Source: Bacteroidota bacterium
GTDB lineage: Bacteria > Bacteroidota > Bacteroidia > Chitinophagales > Chitinophagaceae
Length of the DNA stretch: 64,000 bases
NCBI GenBank assembly: GCA_023386555.1
Contig: JAEWJK010000003.1
Location: 1 to 64,000, forward strand
Reading direction: 5' to 3'
The notes under the pieces were generated by a model that saw only the letters and a program-made list of their open reading frames with translations, was not told where the DNA came from and did not search any database. Position numbers and translations under genes: made by a program. How positions within the stretch are numbered: position 1 is the first letter of the stretch; the number at the start of each line of letters is the position of its first letter. Positions 45,341 to 54,422 of this stretch are shown here, piece by piece.

Positions 45341-46029
45341 TTCAATATCACATCAACAGGCGTATCAAACACTTTACCTCTCTCCGTCGTCAACATTCTG
45401 GAAGGATATTTATTGATGACTATAAAATCATGCGTTGCCATTATCACTGATGTTCCAAAATCCTTTGCAATATGAAACAGCAATTGCATGATCTCGTCAC
45501 TTGTTTCCGGATCAAGATTACCAGTAGGCTCATCAGCCAGGATCAATTTTGGCGAATTGAGTAAAGCCCTGGCTATATCTACTCTTTGCTGCTCTCCACC
45601 ACTCAATTCAAATGGATATTTAAAGCCTTTGCTTCTAAGACCAACTTTATCTAATACATCGTTGATCTTTTCATCCATCGCTTTTTTATCTTCCCAACCC
45701 GTTGCTTTTAAAACAAACTTCAGGTTTTCATGCACATTTCTGTCAGTGAGTAATTGAAAATCCTGGAACACTACTCCAAGATTCCTTCTTAAGAAAGGCA
45801 CTTTTTTCCAGGTCATACCTTTCAGATCAAAACCAACCACAGTTCCTGAACCTTGTTTCAAAGGCAACTCACCATATAAAGTCTTTAGTAGACTACTTTT
45901 TCCGGTTCCGGTTTTACCAATCAGGTAAACAAATTCTCCTTTATTAATATCAAAGCTTACATCTTCCAAAATAAGATTATCACCCTGGTGAATATTTGCA
46001 TTGCGTATTGATACAACTGTTTCTGACAT
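45334..46029 (-). CDS. ftsE: Cell division ATP-binding protein FtsE
   Basis: 231 residues. ABC ATPase with Walker A GKTGTGKSS (~38), Q-loop VFQDFQLLTDRNVHENL, signature LSGGEQQRVDIARALL and Walker B LILADEPTGNLDPETS. The QDFQLL and LDP pattern matches FtsE, which with FtsX controls septal peptidoglycan hydrolysis. ftsX is not adjacent, so partner assignment rests on homology. It converges on the glycosyltransferase gene with a seven-base overlap. Confidence 0.85.
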   Translation of the reverse strand: MSETVVSIRNANIHQGDNLILEDVSFDINKGEFVYLIGKTGTGKSSLLKTLYGELPLKQGSGTVVGFDLKGMTWKKVPFLRRNLGVVFQDFQLLTDRNVHENLKFVLKATGWEDKKAMDEKINDVLDKVGLRSKGFKYPFELSGGEQQRVDIARALLNSPKLILADEPTGNLDPETSDEIMQLLFHIAKDFGTSVIMATHDFIVINKYPSRMLTTERGKVFDTPVDVILNH

Positions 46030-46056
46030 GATCCTGTTTTATTGCTTCAAAAATAT

Positions 46057-47232
46057 CTAAAAATCATACACCACTTCTCCAAAAGCACCTTTTAACAACA
46101 ACTGTTTAGTTGTATGCTCTTCAGTTCTTCCAACAATTTTCGCTTCAATATTAAATTCTTTGGCAGCATCTATCATTTTTACTGCTGCTGATTCATTCGT
46201 AAAGATCTCTAACCGGTGTCCCATATTAAATACCTGGTACATTTCTCTTGTATCTGCACCTGAGTTTTGTTGAATCAGTTGAAAGATCGGCGGCACATCA
46301 AATAAATTATCCTTTATCACCTTCATTGGCTCAGGTAAATATTTCATGCATTTGGTTTGTCCACCACCACTACAATGAATTACACCGTCAATATCATTAA
46401 AATATTCTTCCAACAGCACTTTCATTAAAGGAGCATACGTTCTCGTTGGAGAAAGCAACAATTTTCCTATCGTAAATGGTGAACGGTGAATGGTGTAATT
46501 GTCCTCAACTTTATTCTTACCAATGTAAACAACTTCATCTTTCAATGATGCCTCAAATGTTTCCGGATATTTTTCTGCATAATATTTACTCAACACATCA
46601 TGCCTTGCACTGGTTAAACCATTACTTCCCAAACCAGAATTGTATTCAGTTTCATAAGAAGCCTGACCAGAACTTGCAAAGCCTACAATTACATTTCCGG
46701 GCTTGATACTATTATTTGTTATCAACTTTTCTTTCTTCCACCTGGCAGTGATCGTTCCGTTTACAGCAATCGTTCTCACCACATCACCCACATCAGCAGT
46801 TTCTCCGCCTAAATAATGAATGTTTACTCCAAACTTTTTCAGGCTATCAAAAAATTCCTGTGTTCCATTGATCACAGCTTCTATCACTTCACCCGGTATC
46901 AATAATTTATTTCTATCAATCGTTGAAGAAAATAAAAGATTATCATACACACCCACACATAAAAGATCATCAAGATTCATGGCTACTGCATCTTGTGCAA
47001 TACCTTTCCAAACACTCACATCACCGGTTTCTTTCCAATACAAATACGCCAAAATACTTTTCGTTCCGGCACCATCAGCATGAGAAATGTTTACATAATC
47101 ATCATCTCCACCTAAATAATCAGGATACATTTTGCAAAAAGCATGTTCATACAAACCCTTATCCAGTTTTGCAATCGCTTTATGCACTTCTTCTTTTTGT
47201 GCAGAAACACCTCGTTGAGAATATAAAGACAT
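46057..47232 (-). CDS. purM: Phosphoribosylformylglycinamidine cyclo-ligase (AIR synthase)
   Basis: 391 residues from ATG 47232 (MSLYSQRGVSAQKEEVHKAI, the usual Bacteroidota start). Motifs ISHADGAGTKSILAYLYW, AMNLDDLLCVG, GGETADVGDVVRTIAVNG and LIQQNSGADTREMYQVFNMGHR. It converts FGAM to AIR in purine synthesis. The loop NYTIHRSPFTIG before KLLLSPTRTYAPL is encoded by four heptamer units (46472-46499) and is unlike the usual family sequence. Frame-open sequence upstream of 47232 is repeat DNA. Confidence 0.92.
   Translation of the reverse strand: MSLYSQRGVSAQKEEVHKAIAKLDKGLYEHAFCKMYPDYLGGDDDYVNISHADGAGTKSILAYLYWKETGDVSVWKGIAQDAVAMNLDDLLCVGVYDNLLFSSTIDRNKLLIPGEVIEAVINGTQEFFDSLKKFGVNIHYLGGETADVGDVVRTIAVNGTITARWKKEKLITNNSIKPGNVIVGFASSGQASYETEYNSGLGSNGLTSARHDVLSKYYAEKYPETFEASLKDEVVYIGKNKVEDNYTIHRSPFTIGKLLLSPTRTYAPLMKVLLEEYFNDIDGVIHCSGGGQTKCMKYLPEPMKVIKDNLFDVPPIFQLIQQNSGADTREMYQVFNMGHRLEIFTNESAAVKMIDAAKEFNIEAKIVGRTEEHTTKQLLLKGAFGEVVYDF
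46472..46499. repeat. Heptamer array inside purM (GTGAATG type, four units)
   Basis: GTAAATG, GTGAACG, GTGAATG, GTGTAAT on the plus strand. The minus-strand codons read YTIHRSPFT. Same family as the arrays at 11961 and in ribF. Confidence 0.7.
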
Positions 47233-47237
47233 TATTA

Positions 47238-47295
47238 TACCGGCTTTTGATCTTCGTGGCATCGTCTGTTGCGTCGCAATCACTTCATCGTTCTG
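47238..47295 (+). repeat. Dispersed intergenic element, GTTGCGTCGCA copy
   Basis: TACCGGCTTTTGATCTTCG ... GCATCGTCTGTTGCGTCGCA, ATCACTTCATCGTTCTG tail. Full-length copy starting five bases upstream of the purM start codon. Confidence 0.75.
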
Positions 47296-47397
47296 AAATC
47301 TGTGCGACAGTGACAACGAAAACAATAAGCTGCAAAAGTACGTTCTCACTATCCACTATCATAATAATTTTGTCATTCTGAGCTTGACGAAGAACAC

Positions 47398-47405
47398 TAT
47401 TTTTG
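47398..47405 (+). promoter_or_regulatory. -7 promoter box touching the ribF start
   Basis: TATTTTTG is six bases before the ribF ATG at 47412, so the mRNA would have almost no leader. Confidence 0.5.
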
Positions 47406-47411
47406 CCCACC

Positions 47412-48350
47412 ATGCAGGTACATCGACATCTAGATCAGCTCCCATCATTTAAAAATGCTATTATCACCATTGGAACATTCGATGGTGTTCACCTAGGTCA
47501 TCAAAAGATCATTCAACAGTTAAAAAAAGAAGCTGAGCAAAACGGTGGAGAGACGATCATCATCACTTTTCACCCACATCCACGAAAAATTGTTTCATCA
47601 GTTCCGGGAGATATCAGGCTATTAACCACACTTGACGAACGAATTGAGTTATTAACAGCTTCGGGGATTAATCATTTGGTGGTTGTTCCTTTCGATAATA
47701 AATTTTCTAACCTTACTGCACAGGAGTTCATCACTGATTTTTTGTACAAAAGCTTCAAACCTCATACCCTGATCATTGGTTATGACCATCGTTTTGGTAA
47801 AGGGCGAAAAGGGGATTATCATTTGCTGGAAGAACATGGCAATAAGCTTGGTTTCAAAGTAAAAGAGATCAATGAAGAAATCTTGAACGAAGCCACTATC
47901 AGTTCAACGAAAATAAGAACAGCTTTACTGGAACATAAGATTGAAATTGCCAATACATTTTTGGGCTACAATTATTTTTTCCAGGGAACTGTTGTAGAAG
48001 GCAATAAACTTGGTAGAACCATTGGTTATCCAACTGCTAACCTGCATATAGAAAGTGAAGAAAAACTGATTCCGGCAGATGGTATTTATGCATGTGAAGT
48101 GTCAATGGTCAATGGTGAATGGACAATGGTGAAAAAAGGAATGATGTACATTGGTAACAGGCCAGTTATTGAAGGAAAACACCGGACAATTGAAGTTAAT
48201 ATTTTTGATTTTGATGAGGATATCTACGGCCAAACGTTAAGAATTTATATGCATGACTACATTAGAGGTGATGTGCCATTGAATGGATTAGATGAACTAA
48301 AAGCACAACTCGCAAAAGATAAAGAGATGATACTGGAGAAACTTAAATAG
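47412..48350 (+). CDS. ribF: Bifunctional riboflavin kinase / FAD synthetase
   Basis: 312 residues from ATG 47412 (MQVHRHLDQL). N-terminal nucleotidyltransferase domain (ITIGTFDGVHLGHQKII, FHPHPRKIV, IIGYDHRFGKGRKGD) and C-terminal riboflavin kinase domain (GRTIGYPTANL, LIPADGIYAC, MMYIGNRPVIEG, DIYGQTL). Makes FMN and FAD. The loop SMVNGEWTMVKKG in the kinase domain is encoded by four heptamers (48101-48128) and is about four residues longer than expected. Convergent with holA. Confidence 0.94.
   Translation: MQVHRHLDQLPSFKNAIITIGTFDGVHLGHQKIIQQLKKEAEQNGGETIIITFHPHPRKIVSSVPGDIRLLTTLDERIELLTASGINHLVVVPFDNKFSNLTAQEFITDFLYKSFKPHTLIIGYDHRFGKGRKGDYHLLEEHGNKLGFKVKEINEEILNEATISSTKIRTALLEHKIEIANTFLGYNYFFQGTVVEGNKLGRTIGYPTANLHIESEEKLIPADGIYACEVSMVNGEWTMVKKGMMYIGNRPVIEGKHRTIEVNIFDFDEDIYGQTLRIYMHDYIRGDVPLNGLDELKAQLAKDKEMILEKLK
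48101..48128 (+). repeat. Heptamer array inside ribF (GTCAATG x4)
   Basis: GTCAATG, GTCAATG, GTGAATG, GACAATG, translated as SMVNGEWTM. Confidence 0.75.
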
Positions 48351-48399
48351 TAGGATCAGATTGTTATGATGACTACAATCTGTATAAATCATATCCACT

Positions 48400-49398
48400 T
48401 CAGTTCATCATCTTCACCACCAACTCTTTCATCAGATCTGCATCTTCTGTTCCTGCATCATGCACACCAATGCTCCTGAGATTGTATTGATGTAACAAAA
48501 GCAATGTTTGCTGCACACCTTTCTCGCCATAATTTTTTGCAGCAGCCAGGTAATCTTTTACAAAAAATGGATTTACCCCTATGGCAGATGCAATCATTTT
48601 CTCATCATTCGATCCTGCACCAAAGATCATATACACTTTACTAAAATATCCATACAAAGAAGGTAGTATCAATTGAATCGGTGCCGCTTTCGGGTTTGAT
48701 TCAAAATATTGAATAATGCGAATAGCTTTTGCCAGGTTCTTTTTGCCTAAAGCCTCCTGCAACTCAAATACGTTGAACTCTTTACTTACACCAATGTATT
48801 TTTCAATATCGTCTTCAGTAATATTTTTTCGGTCACCAAGATTTACAGCCAGTTTTTCAATCTCATTCTGAATACGGCTGAGATCATTTCCGATATGATC
48901 TACCAGCAAAGCCAATGCTTTCTGATTGATGGAAAGTCCATGCTGTTCCACCATTTGATTTGCCCATTGTGGCAGCTGGTTATCGTATAACTTTTTTGTG
49001 GTGAGCACCTCTCCTTTTTGCTTTAAAGTCTTCGCAAATTTTGTTCTGGCATCTATTTTCTTCTCTTTATAGCTAACCACAAAAACAGTCGAAGTGAGTG
49101 GATTATCAATATAACCTTCCAGCTTTTCAATGTCTTTCATATGCTGGGCTTCTTTTAAAAGCACCACCTGCCTTTCAGCAAACATCGGATATCGCCTGCA
49201 GGCATTTATTACTGCTGCCCAGTCTGCATCTCTACCGTAAAATATAGTAAGATTAAATCCTGCTTCACTGTCACTAAGAATTTTATGTTCAGCATATTCC
49301 ACTACTTTATCAATGTGGTATGGCTCCTCACCTTCCAACCAATAAACCGGCTTGAAACTTCCTTTCTTCCATTCACCAATAATCTTTTCGGCACTCAT
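48400..49398 (-). CDS. holA: DNA polymerase III subunit delta
   Basis: 332 residues. The N-terminal AAA-like domain (VYWLEGEEPYHIDKVVEY), NACRRYPMFAERQVVLLKEA and the central VDHIGNDLSRIQNEIEKLAV segment are typical of clamp-loader delta. It opens the sliding clamp at the fork. A TATATTTG box lies four bases upstream of the ATG (49410-49403), pointing to a leaderless transcript. Confidence 0.92.
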   Translation of the reverse strand: MSAEKIIGEWKKGSFKPVYWLEGEEPYHIDKVVEYAEHKILSDSEAGFNLTIFYGRDADWAAVINACRRYPMFAERQVVLLKEAQHMKDIEKLEGYIDNPLTSTVFVVSYKEKKIDARTKFAKTLKQKGEVLTTKKLYDNQLPQWANQMVEQHGLSINQKALALLVDHIGNDLSRIQNEIEKLAVNLGDRKNITEDDIEKYIGVSKEFNVFELQEALGKKNLAKAIRIIQYFESNPKAAPIQLILPSLYGYFSKVYMIFGAGSNDEKMIASAIGVNPFFVKDYLAAAKNYGEKGVQQTLLLLHQYNLRSIGVHDAGTEDADLMKELVVKMMN

Positions 49399-49402
49399 AC
49401 GG

Positions 49403-49410
49403 CAAATATA
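49403..49410 (-). promoter_or_regulatory. -7 promoter box abutting the holA start codon
   Basis: TATATTTG on the minus strand, ending four bases before the ATG. Confidence 0.5.
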
Positions 49411-49521
49411 GATTACAGCCCTGCATGAAGAATTGGTAATCAGCCACTGTTGAAAAGTTATCCGCGATAAAATATAGCATTTGGCATAATCCTTTCTTTC
49501 AGCTAATTATAAGTAGTTGAA

Positions 49522-50574
49522 ATGGAGATCGTTCTTTCGGTAATAAGTTGCCTGCTGATATTATCTGTGATCATTTCTATGATACACAAAAGCTATTGGG
49601 TGTTTCGGGTATTGGAATATCCAAGGCTTCAAAAAATGGCTATTATCATACCCATAGTAGCTCTCTGGCTGTATTATGGACCATTTGAAAATACATTTTA
49701 TACTTCCTGTTTTATAGGGCTTTGCTTGTGTGTGATCTACCTGGTTTACAAAATATCTCCCTATACTTTCCTGAATAAAAAAGAGATGAAGAGAGTAGAG
49801 GAATGTGCAGGTGAGAACATCAGCATTTTTGCTGCTAATGTGTACCAGCACAACAGGAATTATGGTAAGATGTTGTCGCAGATCAAAGAAATGGATCCTG
49901 ATATTATCTTCTTGCTGGAAACTGACCAGAACTGGGCCGATGCTTTAAAGGAATTGAAAAATACTCATCCTAACTACTTGCATGAACCTATTGATAATAC
50001 TTACGGGCTTTTGTTCTTCACGAGACTTCCTTTGGTAAAAGGTTCCGTTCTTCATTTAGTTAAAAATGATATTCCTTCTATTGAGGCTGTGGTGCAATTA
50101 CCATCAGGACAACAAATTCAATTATACGGATTACATCCTGAGCCACCGGTACCCGGAGAAAATTTATATGCCACGGCTAAAGACAAAGAATTGATGAAAG
50201 TGGCCCTGAAAGTTCGTGAAAATGAATTGCCATGTATTGTGTTTGGAGATTTGAATGACGTGGCATGGAGCCATACTACTGCTTTGTTCAGAAAAACAAG
50301 TGAATTGCTTGATCCGAGAAGAGGACGTGGATTTTACAGTACGTTTTCAGCTAAAAGCTGGTTCATGAGATTTCCACTGGATTATATTTTTTGCTCAGAA
50401 AATTTCGGGCTTGTTACTATGAAACGAATGCCGAAAAACGGCTCAGATCATTTTGCTGTGTTTACAAGGTTAGCTTACCAAAAACAATTGGAAAAAGTAC
50501 AGGAACCACCACATGCAGATAATGCAGAATTAAATGAAGCACATGAAACAGCTTCACAAAAAGCAGTTGCATAG
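49522..50574 (+). CDS. Membrane-anchored endonuclease/exonuclease/phosphatase (EEP) family protein
   Basis: 350 residues. Three N-terminal membrane segments (~1-85) precede an EEP catalytic domain: SIFAANVYQHNRNY, MDPDIIFLLETDQ, IVFGDLNDVAWS (metal and catalytic Asp/Asn) and the final GSDHFAV. Such proteins are phosphodiesterases or phosphatases acting at the membrane; substrate unknown. The response regulator gene follows 30 bases downstream and may be co-transcribed. Confidence 0.82.
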   Translation: MEIVLSVISCLLILSVIISMIHKSYWVFRVLEYPRLQKMAIIIPIVALWLYYGPFENTFYTSCFIGLCLCVIYLVYKISPYTFLNKKEMKRVEECAGENISIFAANVYQHNRNYGKMLSQIKEMDPDIIFLLETDQNWADALKELKNTHPNYLHEPIDNTYGLLFFTRLPLVKGSVLHLVKNDIPSIEAVVQLPSGQQIQLYGLHPEPPVPGENLYATAKDKELMKVALKVRENELPCIVFGDLNDVAWSHTTALFRKTSELLDPRRGRGFYSTFSAKSWFMRFPLDYIFCSENFGLVTMKRMPKNGSDHFAVFTRLAYQKQLEKVQEPPHADNAELNEAHETASQKAVA

Positions 50575-50604
50575 TAATTGATGTAAACAGAGAAAATTCA
50601 ATTA

Positions 50605-51024
50605 ATGTCTAAGAAAGGATCTATTTTACTCGTAGATGATGATAAAGATGATCAACAGCTAATATTGGATATACTGGAAAACTGCGGTATCAAAAACAAA
50701 GTTGTATGTCTTTCTAATGGAGAGGATGCCCTGGAATATTTACTACAAATGAAGAATGCTCCTTTTTTGATTCTATGTGATGTAAATATGCCTTTAATGA
50801 ATGGTATTGAATTAAGGCAACGAATCACAGATAATGAGTTGCTAAGGAAGAAAAGTATTCCATTTATTTTTCTAACTACTACTGCTAGTCCTTCAGCTGT
50901 AAAAGATGCATACGAAATGAGCGTGCAGGGCTTCTTTGAAAAAGGCTCTGACATTAAAAGCTTTCAGGAGTTAATAAAGCTTATCTATAATTATTGGCAA
51001 CACTGCAAGCATCCGAACATCTAA
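50605..51024 (+). CDS. Single-domain response regulator
   Basis: 139 residues, only a CheY-like receiver. Acidic pocket LLVDDDKDD, phosphoacceptor Asp59 in LILCDVNMPLMNG, switch Thr in IFLTTTASP and Lys in FFEKGSD. The form is common in Bacteroidota and related to Rcp1-type regulators. No cognate histidine kinase adjoins; the convergent TPR membrane protein lacks a kinase domain. Confidence 0.9.
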   Translation: MSKKGSILLVDDDKDDQQLILDILENCGIKNKVVCLSNGEDALEYLLQMKNAPFLILCDVNMPLMNGIELRQRITDNELLRKKSIPFIFLTTTASPSAVKDAYEMSVQGFFEKGSDIKSFQELIKLIYNYWQHCKHPNI

Positions 51025-51033
51025 AATGAGAGA

Positions 51034-52830
51034 TCATAACTGTTCTATTGCGGTTTTCTTTTTAAATAGTTTTCGCAGGTATTTACCGTGATCTATCTTA
51101 ATTAATCGCTTAGTAGTTAAATAATGAATCACTTTGTGTTCTACCCAATGATGCAACGGAAGCAATATTGCAGCAAGTAAAATCATGAATGCAAGATCTT
51201 TCCATGGCTCTCCTTCGGTTAAGAAATAAATATTCTTTTTCAATACGAGAAAGATAAATTCAAATAACATCAGGAAAGTGAAGAATCCAACTATTCTTAT
51301 AGTTGCTGCTGACACTTTGAACATTCCCAACATTACCAATGTTATGAATAGTGATGCAATTCCGATTGTGATGGCTAGGTATTGATAATGATGTCTGCGT
51401 TTTTTATTTTCTTCCTCTTCTTTTGCTAACCTGTTTCTGCGATCATCTTCATCAGCTATTTGTAACTGCAGAATATCTTCTTCTTTACCCAACTGTTGTA
51501 GTGTATCTTTTAGATGTTGTGACAAGGAAGCGAAATGTAAAGCTGATTTATAATCTCCTTTTAGCTGGTAGGCAGAATCTAACTGGTGATACACAATTTG
51601 CTGCCACTCAAGATCATTCATTTGTTTGGCTGTATTGCTTGCTTCTGTCAATAAGTTAATAGCGGCATCATATTTTTTTGCTTTGAACTGGTATTTCGCA
51701 TAATGATTAAAGAAGTTGATCTTACTAATATTGCTCAACTGCTGTGCAAAAAAAGGATAAGCTTTGGTGTAGTAATATCCGGCAGAATCAAGTTTATTCA
51801 TATCGGTATAGATATATCCATAAGCATGGTCGATTACACCACTATATCCGGTACGAACAATGTAGTTTTTTAGATCAGGTGTATTATTAAAAAATGTCAA
51901 AGCATCAGCAGGACGATTTGACAAAAGATACATGTTAAAAATATTGAGATACGCTGTGAGCTTTAATGGATCATATTTCAAAGTATCAGCTAAAGCAATA
52001 GCATGATCGAAAGATCTTCTAGCCAGGTCATACTGTTTTTTTTGAACGAAAAGACCTCCAATATAATTCAGATCATTCACTCTCATGTATCTTCCATCAG
52101 GTCCATAAGCATCTGTAAGCATATCGCTTGCTTTCACTGCATAATCAATTGCTTTATCAAAGTTTTCGATGGAATAATAGAATTCAGAGAGTTCAAGAAA
52201 TGCATCACGCTGTAGTTTTTTATCTTTTAATAATTCAGCTATACGTTGTGCATTAAAGAAATTTTTCAGCGCTAACAATTTTTCCTTCTTCAACATATAA
52301 TCATTACCGAAGCTCAGGTAACATCTTGCTTCAAGGCTATCCATTGAACGATCGGAAATAATTGAAAAAGCCTGTGCTGTAAAATTCATCGCTTTATCAG
52401 CATCTGGAATACTTCTATGAACAGTAGCCAAACCTAACAAGCCCGACACCATCTCTTTTTCGAGTTTACTTTCTCTTGCCAGCTGATAAGCTTTTTGGTA
52501 ATGACTGATGGCTATTGGAATATTTTCTTTGATGCCAACCATATAACTGTACCTGTCTCCATTATACAGGTAAGCTTTAATCATAGAAATTCTGTTTCGT
52601 GATAGTTCTCCCAGTTCAATAGCTTTTCTACCGAAGCTATCTGCTTTGGCAGGATCCATTGACATATACAAAATGGATAATCGTCCTGCCAGTGACACTT
52701 TCTTGGTTACATCTTTTTCAGATTTATACTCATTAAGTAAACTATCAGCTGCAGCCATTTGAGGTTGAGCTGTCGTATAATTTGAAAACAAAAAGATGAC
52801 TGCAATTGCAGTGAGGATGTATTTAAACAT
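51034..52830 (-). CDS. TPR-repeat membrane protein
   Basis: 598 residues. Signal peptide (FKYILTAIAVIFLFSNYTTAQ), about ten TPR-like repeats (~30-440), a charged coiled coil (LQIADEDDRRNRLAKEEEENKKRR), then three membrane helices (~475-570) and a basic cytoplasmic tail. The layout resembles Bacteroidota TPR sensor kinases or regulators that have lost the output domain: no kinase, GGDEF, HTH or LytTR is visible. Convergent with the response regulator gene, nine bases apart; a functional link is conceivable but unproven. Confidence 0.75.
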   Translation of the reverse strand: MFKYILTAIAVIFLFSNYTTAQPQMAAADSLLNEYKSEKDVTKKVSLAGRLSILYMSMDPAKADSFGRKAIELGELSRNRISMIKAYLYNGDRYSYMVGIKENIPIAISHYQKAYQLARESKLEKEMVSGLLGLATVHRSIPDADKAMNFTAQAFSIISDRSMDSLEARCYLSFGNDYMLKKEKLLALKNFFNAQRIAELLKDKKLQRDAFLELSEFYYSIENFDKAIDYAVKASDMLTDAYGPDGRYMRVNDLNYIGGLFVQKKQYDLARRSFDHAIALADTLKYDPLKLTAYLNIFNMYLLSNRPADALTFFNNTPDLKNYIVRTGYSGVIDHAYGYIYTDMNKLDSAGYYYTKAYPFFAQQLSNISKINFFNHYAKYQFKAKKYDAAINLLTEASNTAKQMNDLEWQQIVYHQLDSAYQLKGDYKSALHFASLSQHLKDTLQQLGKEEDILQLQIADEDDRRNRLAKEEEENKKRRHHYQYLAITIGIASLFITLVMLGMFKVSAATIRIVGFFTFLMLFEFIFLVLKKNIYFLTEGEPWKDLAFMILLAAILLPLHHWVEHKVIHYLTTKRLIKIDHGKYLRKLFKKKTAIEQL

Positions 52831-52922
52831 AAGCCTTGGTTGGATGCTTAAATATAATTATTTGAAGAAGACAACAAGCATAAGTAAAATATGGAGTTGA
52901 AAATAAAAACTCTATCTATATT

Positions 52923-52960
52923 AAAAAAAGAAATGCTTATCCTTTTGGATAAGCATTTCT
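52923..52960 (-). terminator. Strong terminator of the pnt operon
   Basis: Perfect 14-pair stem AGAAATGCTTATCC / GGATAAGCATTTCT with a four-base loop (52929-52960), then seven T on the minus strand. Confidence 0.9.
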
Positions 52961-52978
52961 AAAATTTATTATGCCCTA

Positions 52979-54403
52979 TTACAAACTCTTCATCTCCCCC
53001 ACCAGGTTCTGCAATGCAGCTTTTGCATCACCAAATAACATAGAAGTTTTAGGTTGAAAGAAAAGTTCATTTTCAATACCGGCATAACCAGGTTTCATAC
53101 TTCTTTTATTTACGATCACCATTTTAGCTTGTTCCACTTCAAGGATCGGCATTCCATATATCGGTGATGCAGGATCTGTTTTAGCAGCTGGATTCACCAC
53201 ATCGTTTGCACCCAAGATTAACACGACATCCGTTGTTTTAAATTCATCATTTGCATGTTCCATTTCCATCAGCTTATCATAACTCACATCTGCTTCTGCT
53301 AATAATACATTCATGTGGCCAGGCATTCTTCCAGCTACAGGGTGAATGGCATACTTCACTTCCACACCTTTATCTTCCAGGAATTTTTCTAACTCATGAC
53401 AAATATGTTGTGCCTGAGCAACAGCAAGTCCATAACCCGGAACGATCATTACCTTATTTGCATAACTCAAAACAACTGCAGCATCACTCAGGTTGATCTC
53501 TTTATAATTACCGCCGGATTTTGAAGTAGAAGCACCTGCTGCATTGTTTCCGCCAAAAGCTCCTAACAATACATTAGTCAAACTTCTGTTCATTGCTTTG
53601 CACATCAGAATTGTTAGTAATGTACCTGCAGCACCAACTAAGATACCACCTGTTAACATTACCTGGTTGTTGTAGAGGAAACCACCAAATGCTGCAGCCA
53701 TACCAGTGAATGAATTGAGCAATGAGATCACGACAGGCATATCGGCACCACCAATTGGCATAACGAACATTACACCATACAACAATGCAACAGCGATGAT
53801 TCCGTAGAACATATATACCTGAGATTGTTCGTAAAAACCATCAACAGGTGTGATGTAACTGAAATAAGCAACGTATAAAACAATTGCGATCAATAAACCG
53901 ATATTAATGAAGGTTTGTCCTTTGAATGTATAGTCTTTGATTGTTCCATTTAATTTGCCCCAGGCTATCATGCTACCTGCAAATGAAACAGCACCGATTA
54001 CCATTGCTACAATGATGATGAGCACATGCAGTACAGACAACTCACCTCCAGGATGTTCAAGAATATGCTGGAACTCCATTACTGAGATGAGTAAAGCACA
54101 AAGACCACCCATACCGTTAAAAAGGCTCACCATTTCAGGCATGGCAGTCATCTTTACCTTCTTTGCCATCACAGTACCGACGATAGTGCCGAGAATTATA
54201 GCACCAAAGATCCATCCATAGTTGCCAAGTTTCTGACCGTCTTCTTCATATAAAAAGATAGTTCCGAAAATGGCAAGGGTCATACCGAATGCAGCGATCA
54301 GGTTTCCTTTACGTGCAGTATCAGGATGGGATAACATTTTTAAACCGAGGATAAAGGTTACTGAACCTACCAGGTAACAAATTGTAAGCAGACTTAGTTC
54401 CAT
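52979..54403 (-). CDS. pntB: NAD(P)+ transhydrogenase subunit beta
   Basis: 474 residues. About nine membrane helices (~1-270) with the proton channel, then the NADP-binding domain III: MIVPGYGLAVAQAQH, HPVAGRMPGHMNVLLAEA, VLILGANDVVNPAA and the C-terminal KRSMKPGYAGIEN. Couples hydride transfer from NADH to NADP+ with proton flow, making NADPH. Last gene of the three-gene pnt cluster. Confidence 0.95.
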   Translation of the reverse strand: MELSLLTICYLVGSVTFILGLKMLSHPDTARKGNLIAAFGMTLAIFGTIFLYEEDGQKLGNYGWIFGAIILGTIVGTVMAKKVKMTAMPEMVSLFNGMGGLCALLISVMEFQHILEHPGGELSVLHVLIIIVAMVIGAVSFAGSMIAWGKLNGTIKDYTFKGQTFINIGLLIAIVLYVAYFSYITPVDGFYEQSQVYMFYGIIAVALLYGVMFVMPIGGADMPVVISLLNSFTGMAAAFGGFLYNNQVMLTGGILVGAAGTLLTILMCKAMNRSLTNVLLGAFGGNNAAGASTSKSGGNYKEINLSDAAVVLSYANKVMIVPGYGLAVAQAQHICHELEKFLEDKGVEVKYAIHPVAGRMPGHMNVLLAEADVSYDKLMEMEHANDEFKTTDVVLILGANDVVNPAAKTDPASPIYGMPILEVEQAKMVIVNKRSMKPGYAGIENELFFQPKTSMLFGDAKAALQNLVGEMKSL

Positions 54404-54422
54404 GCGAATAATTTATATAGAA

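Noticed and set aside
48357..48382. Hairpin CAGATTGT / ACAATCTG between ribF and holA as terminator
   Set aside because: No T-run follows on either strand; kept only as a possible hairpin.
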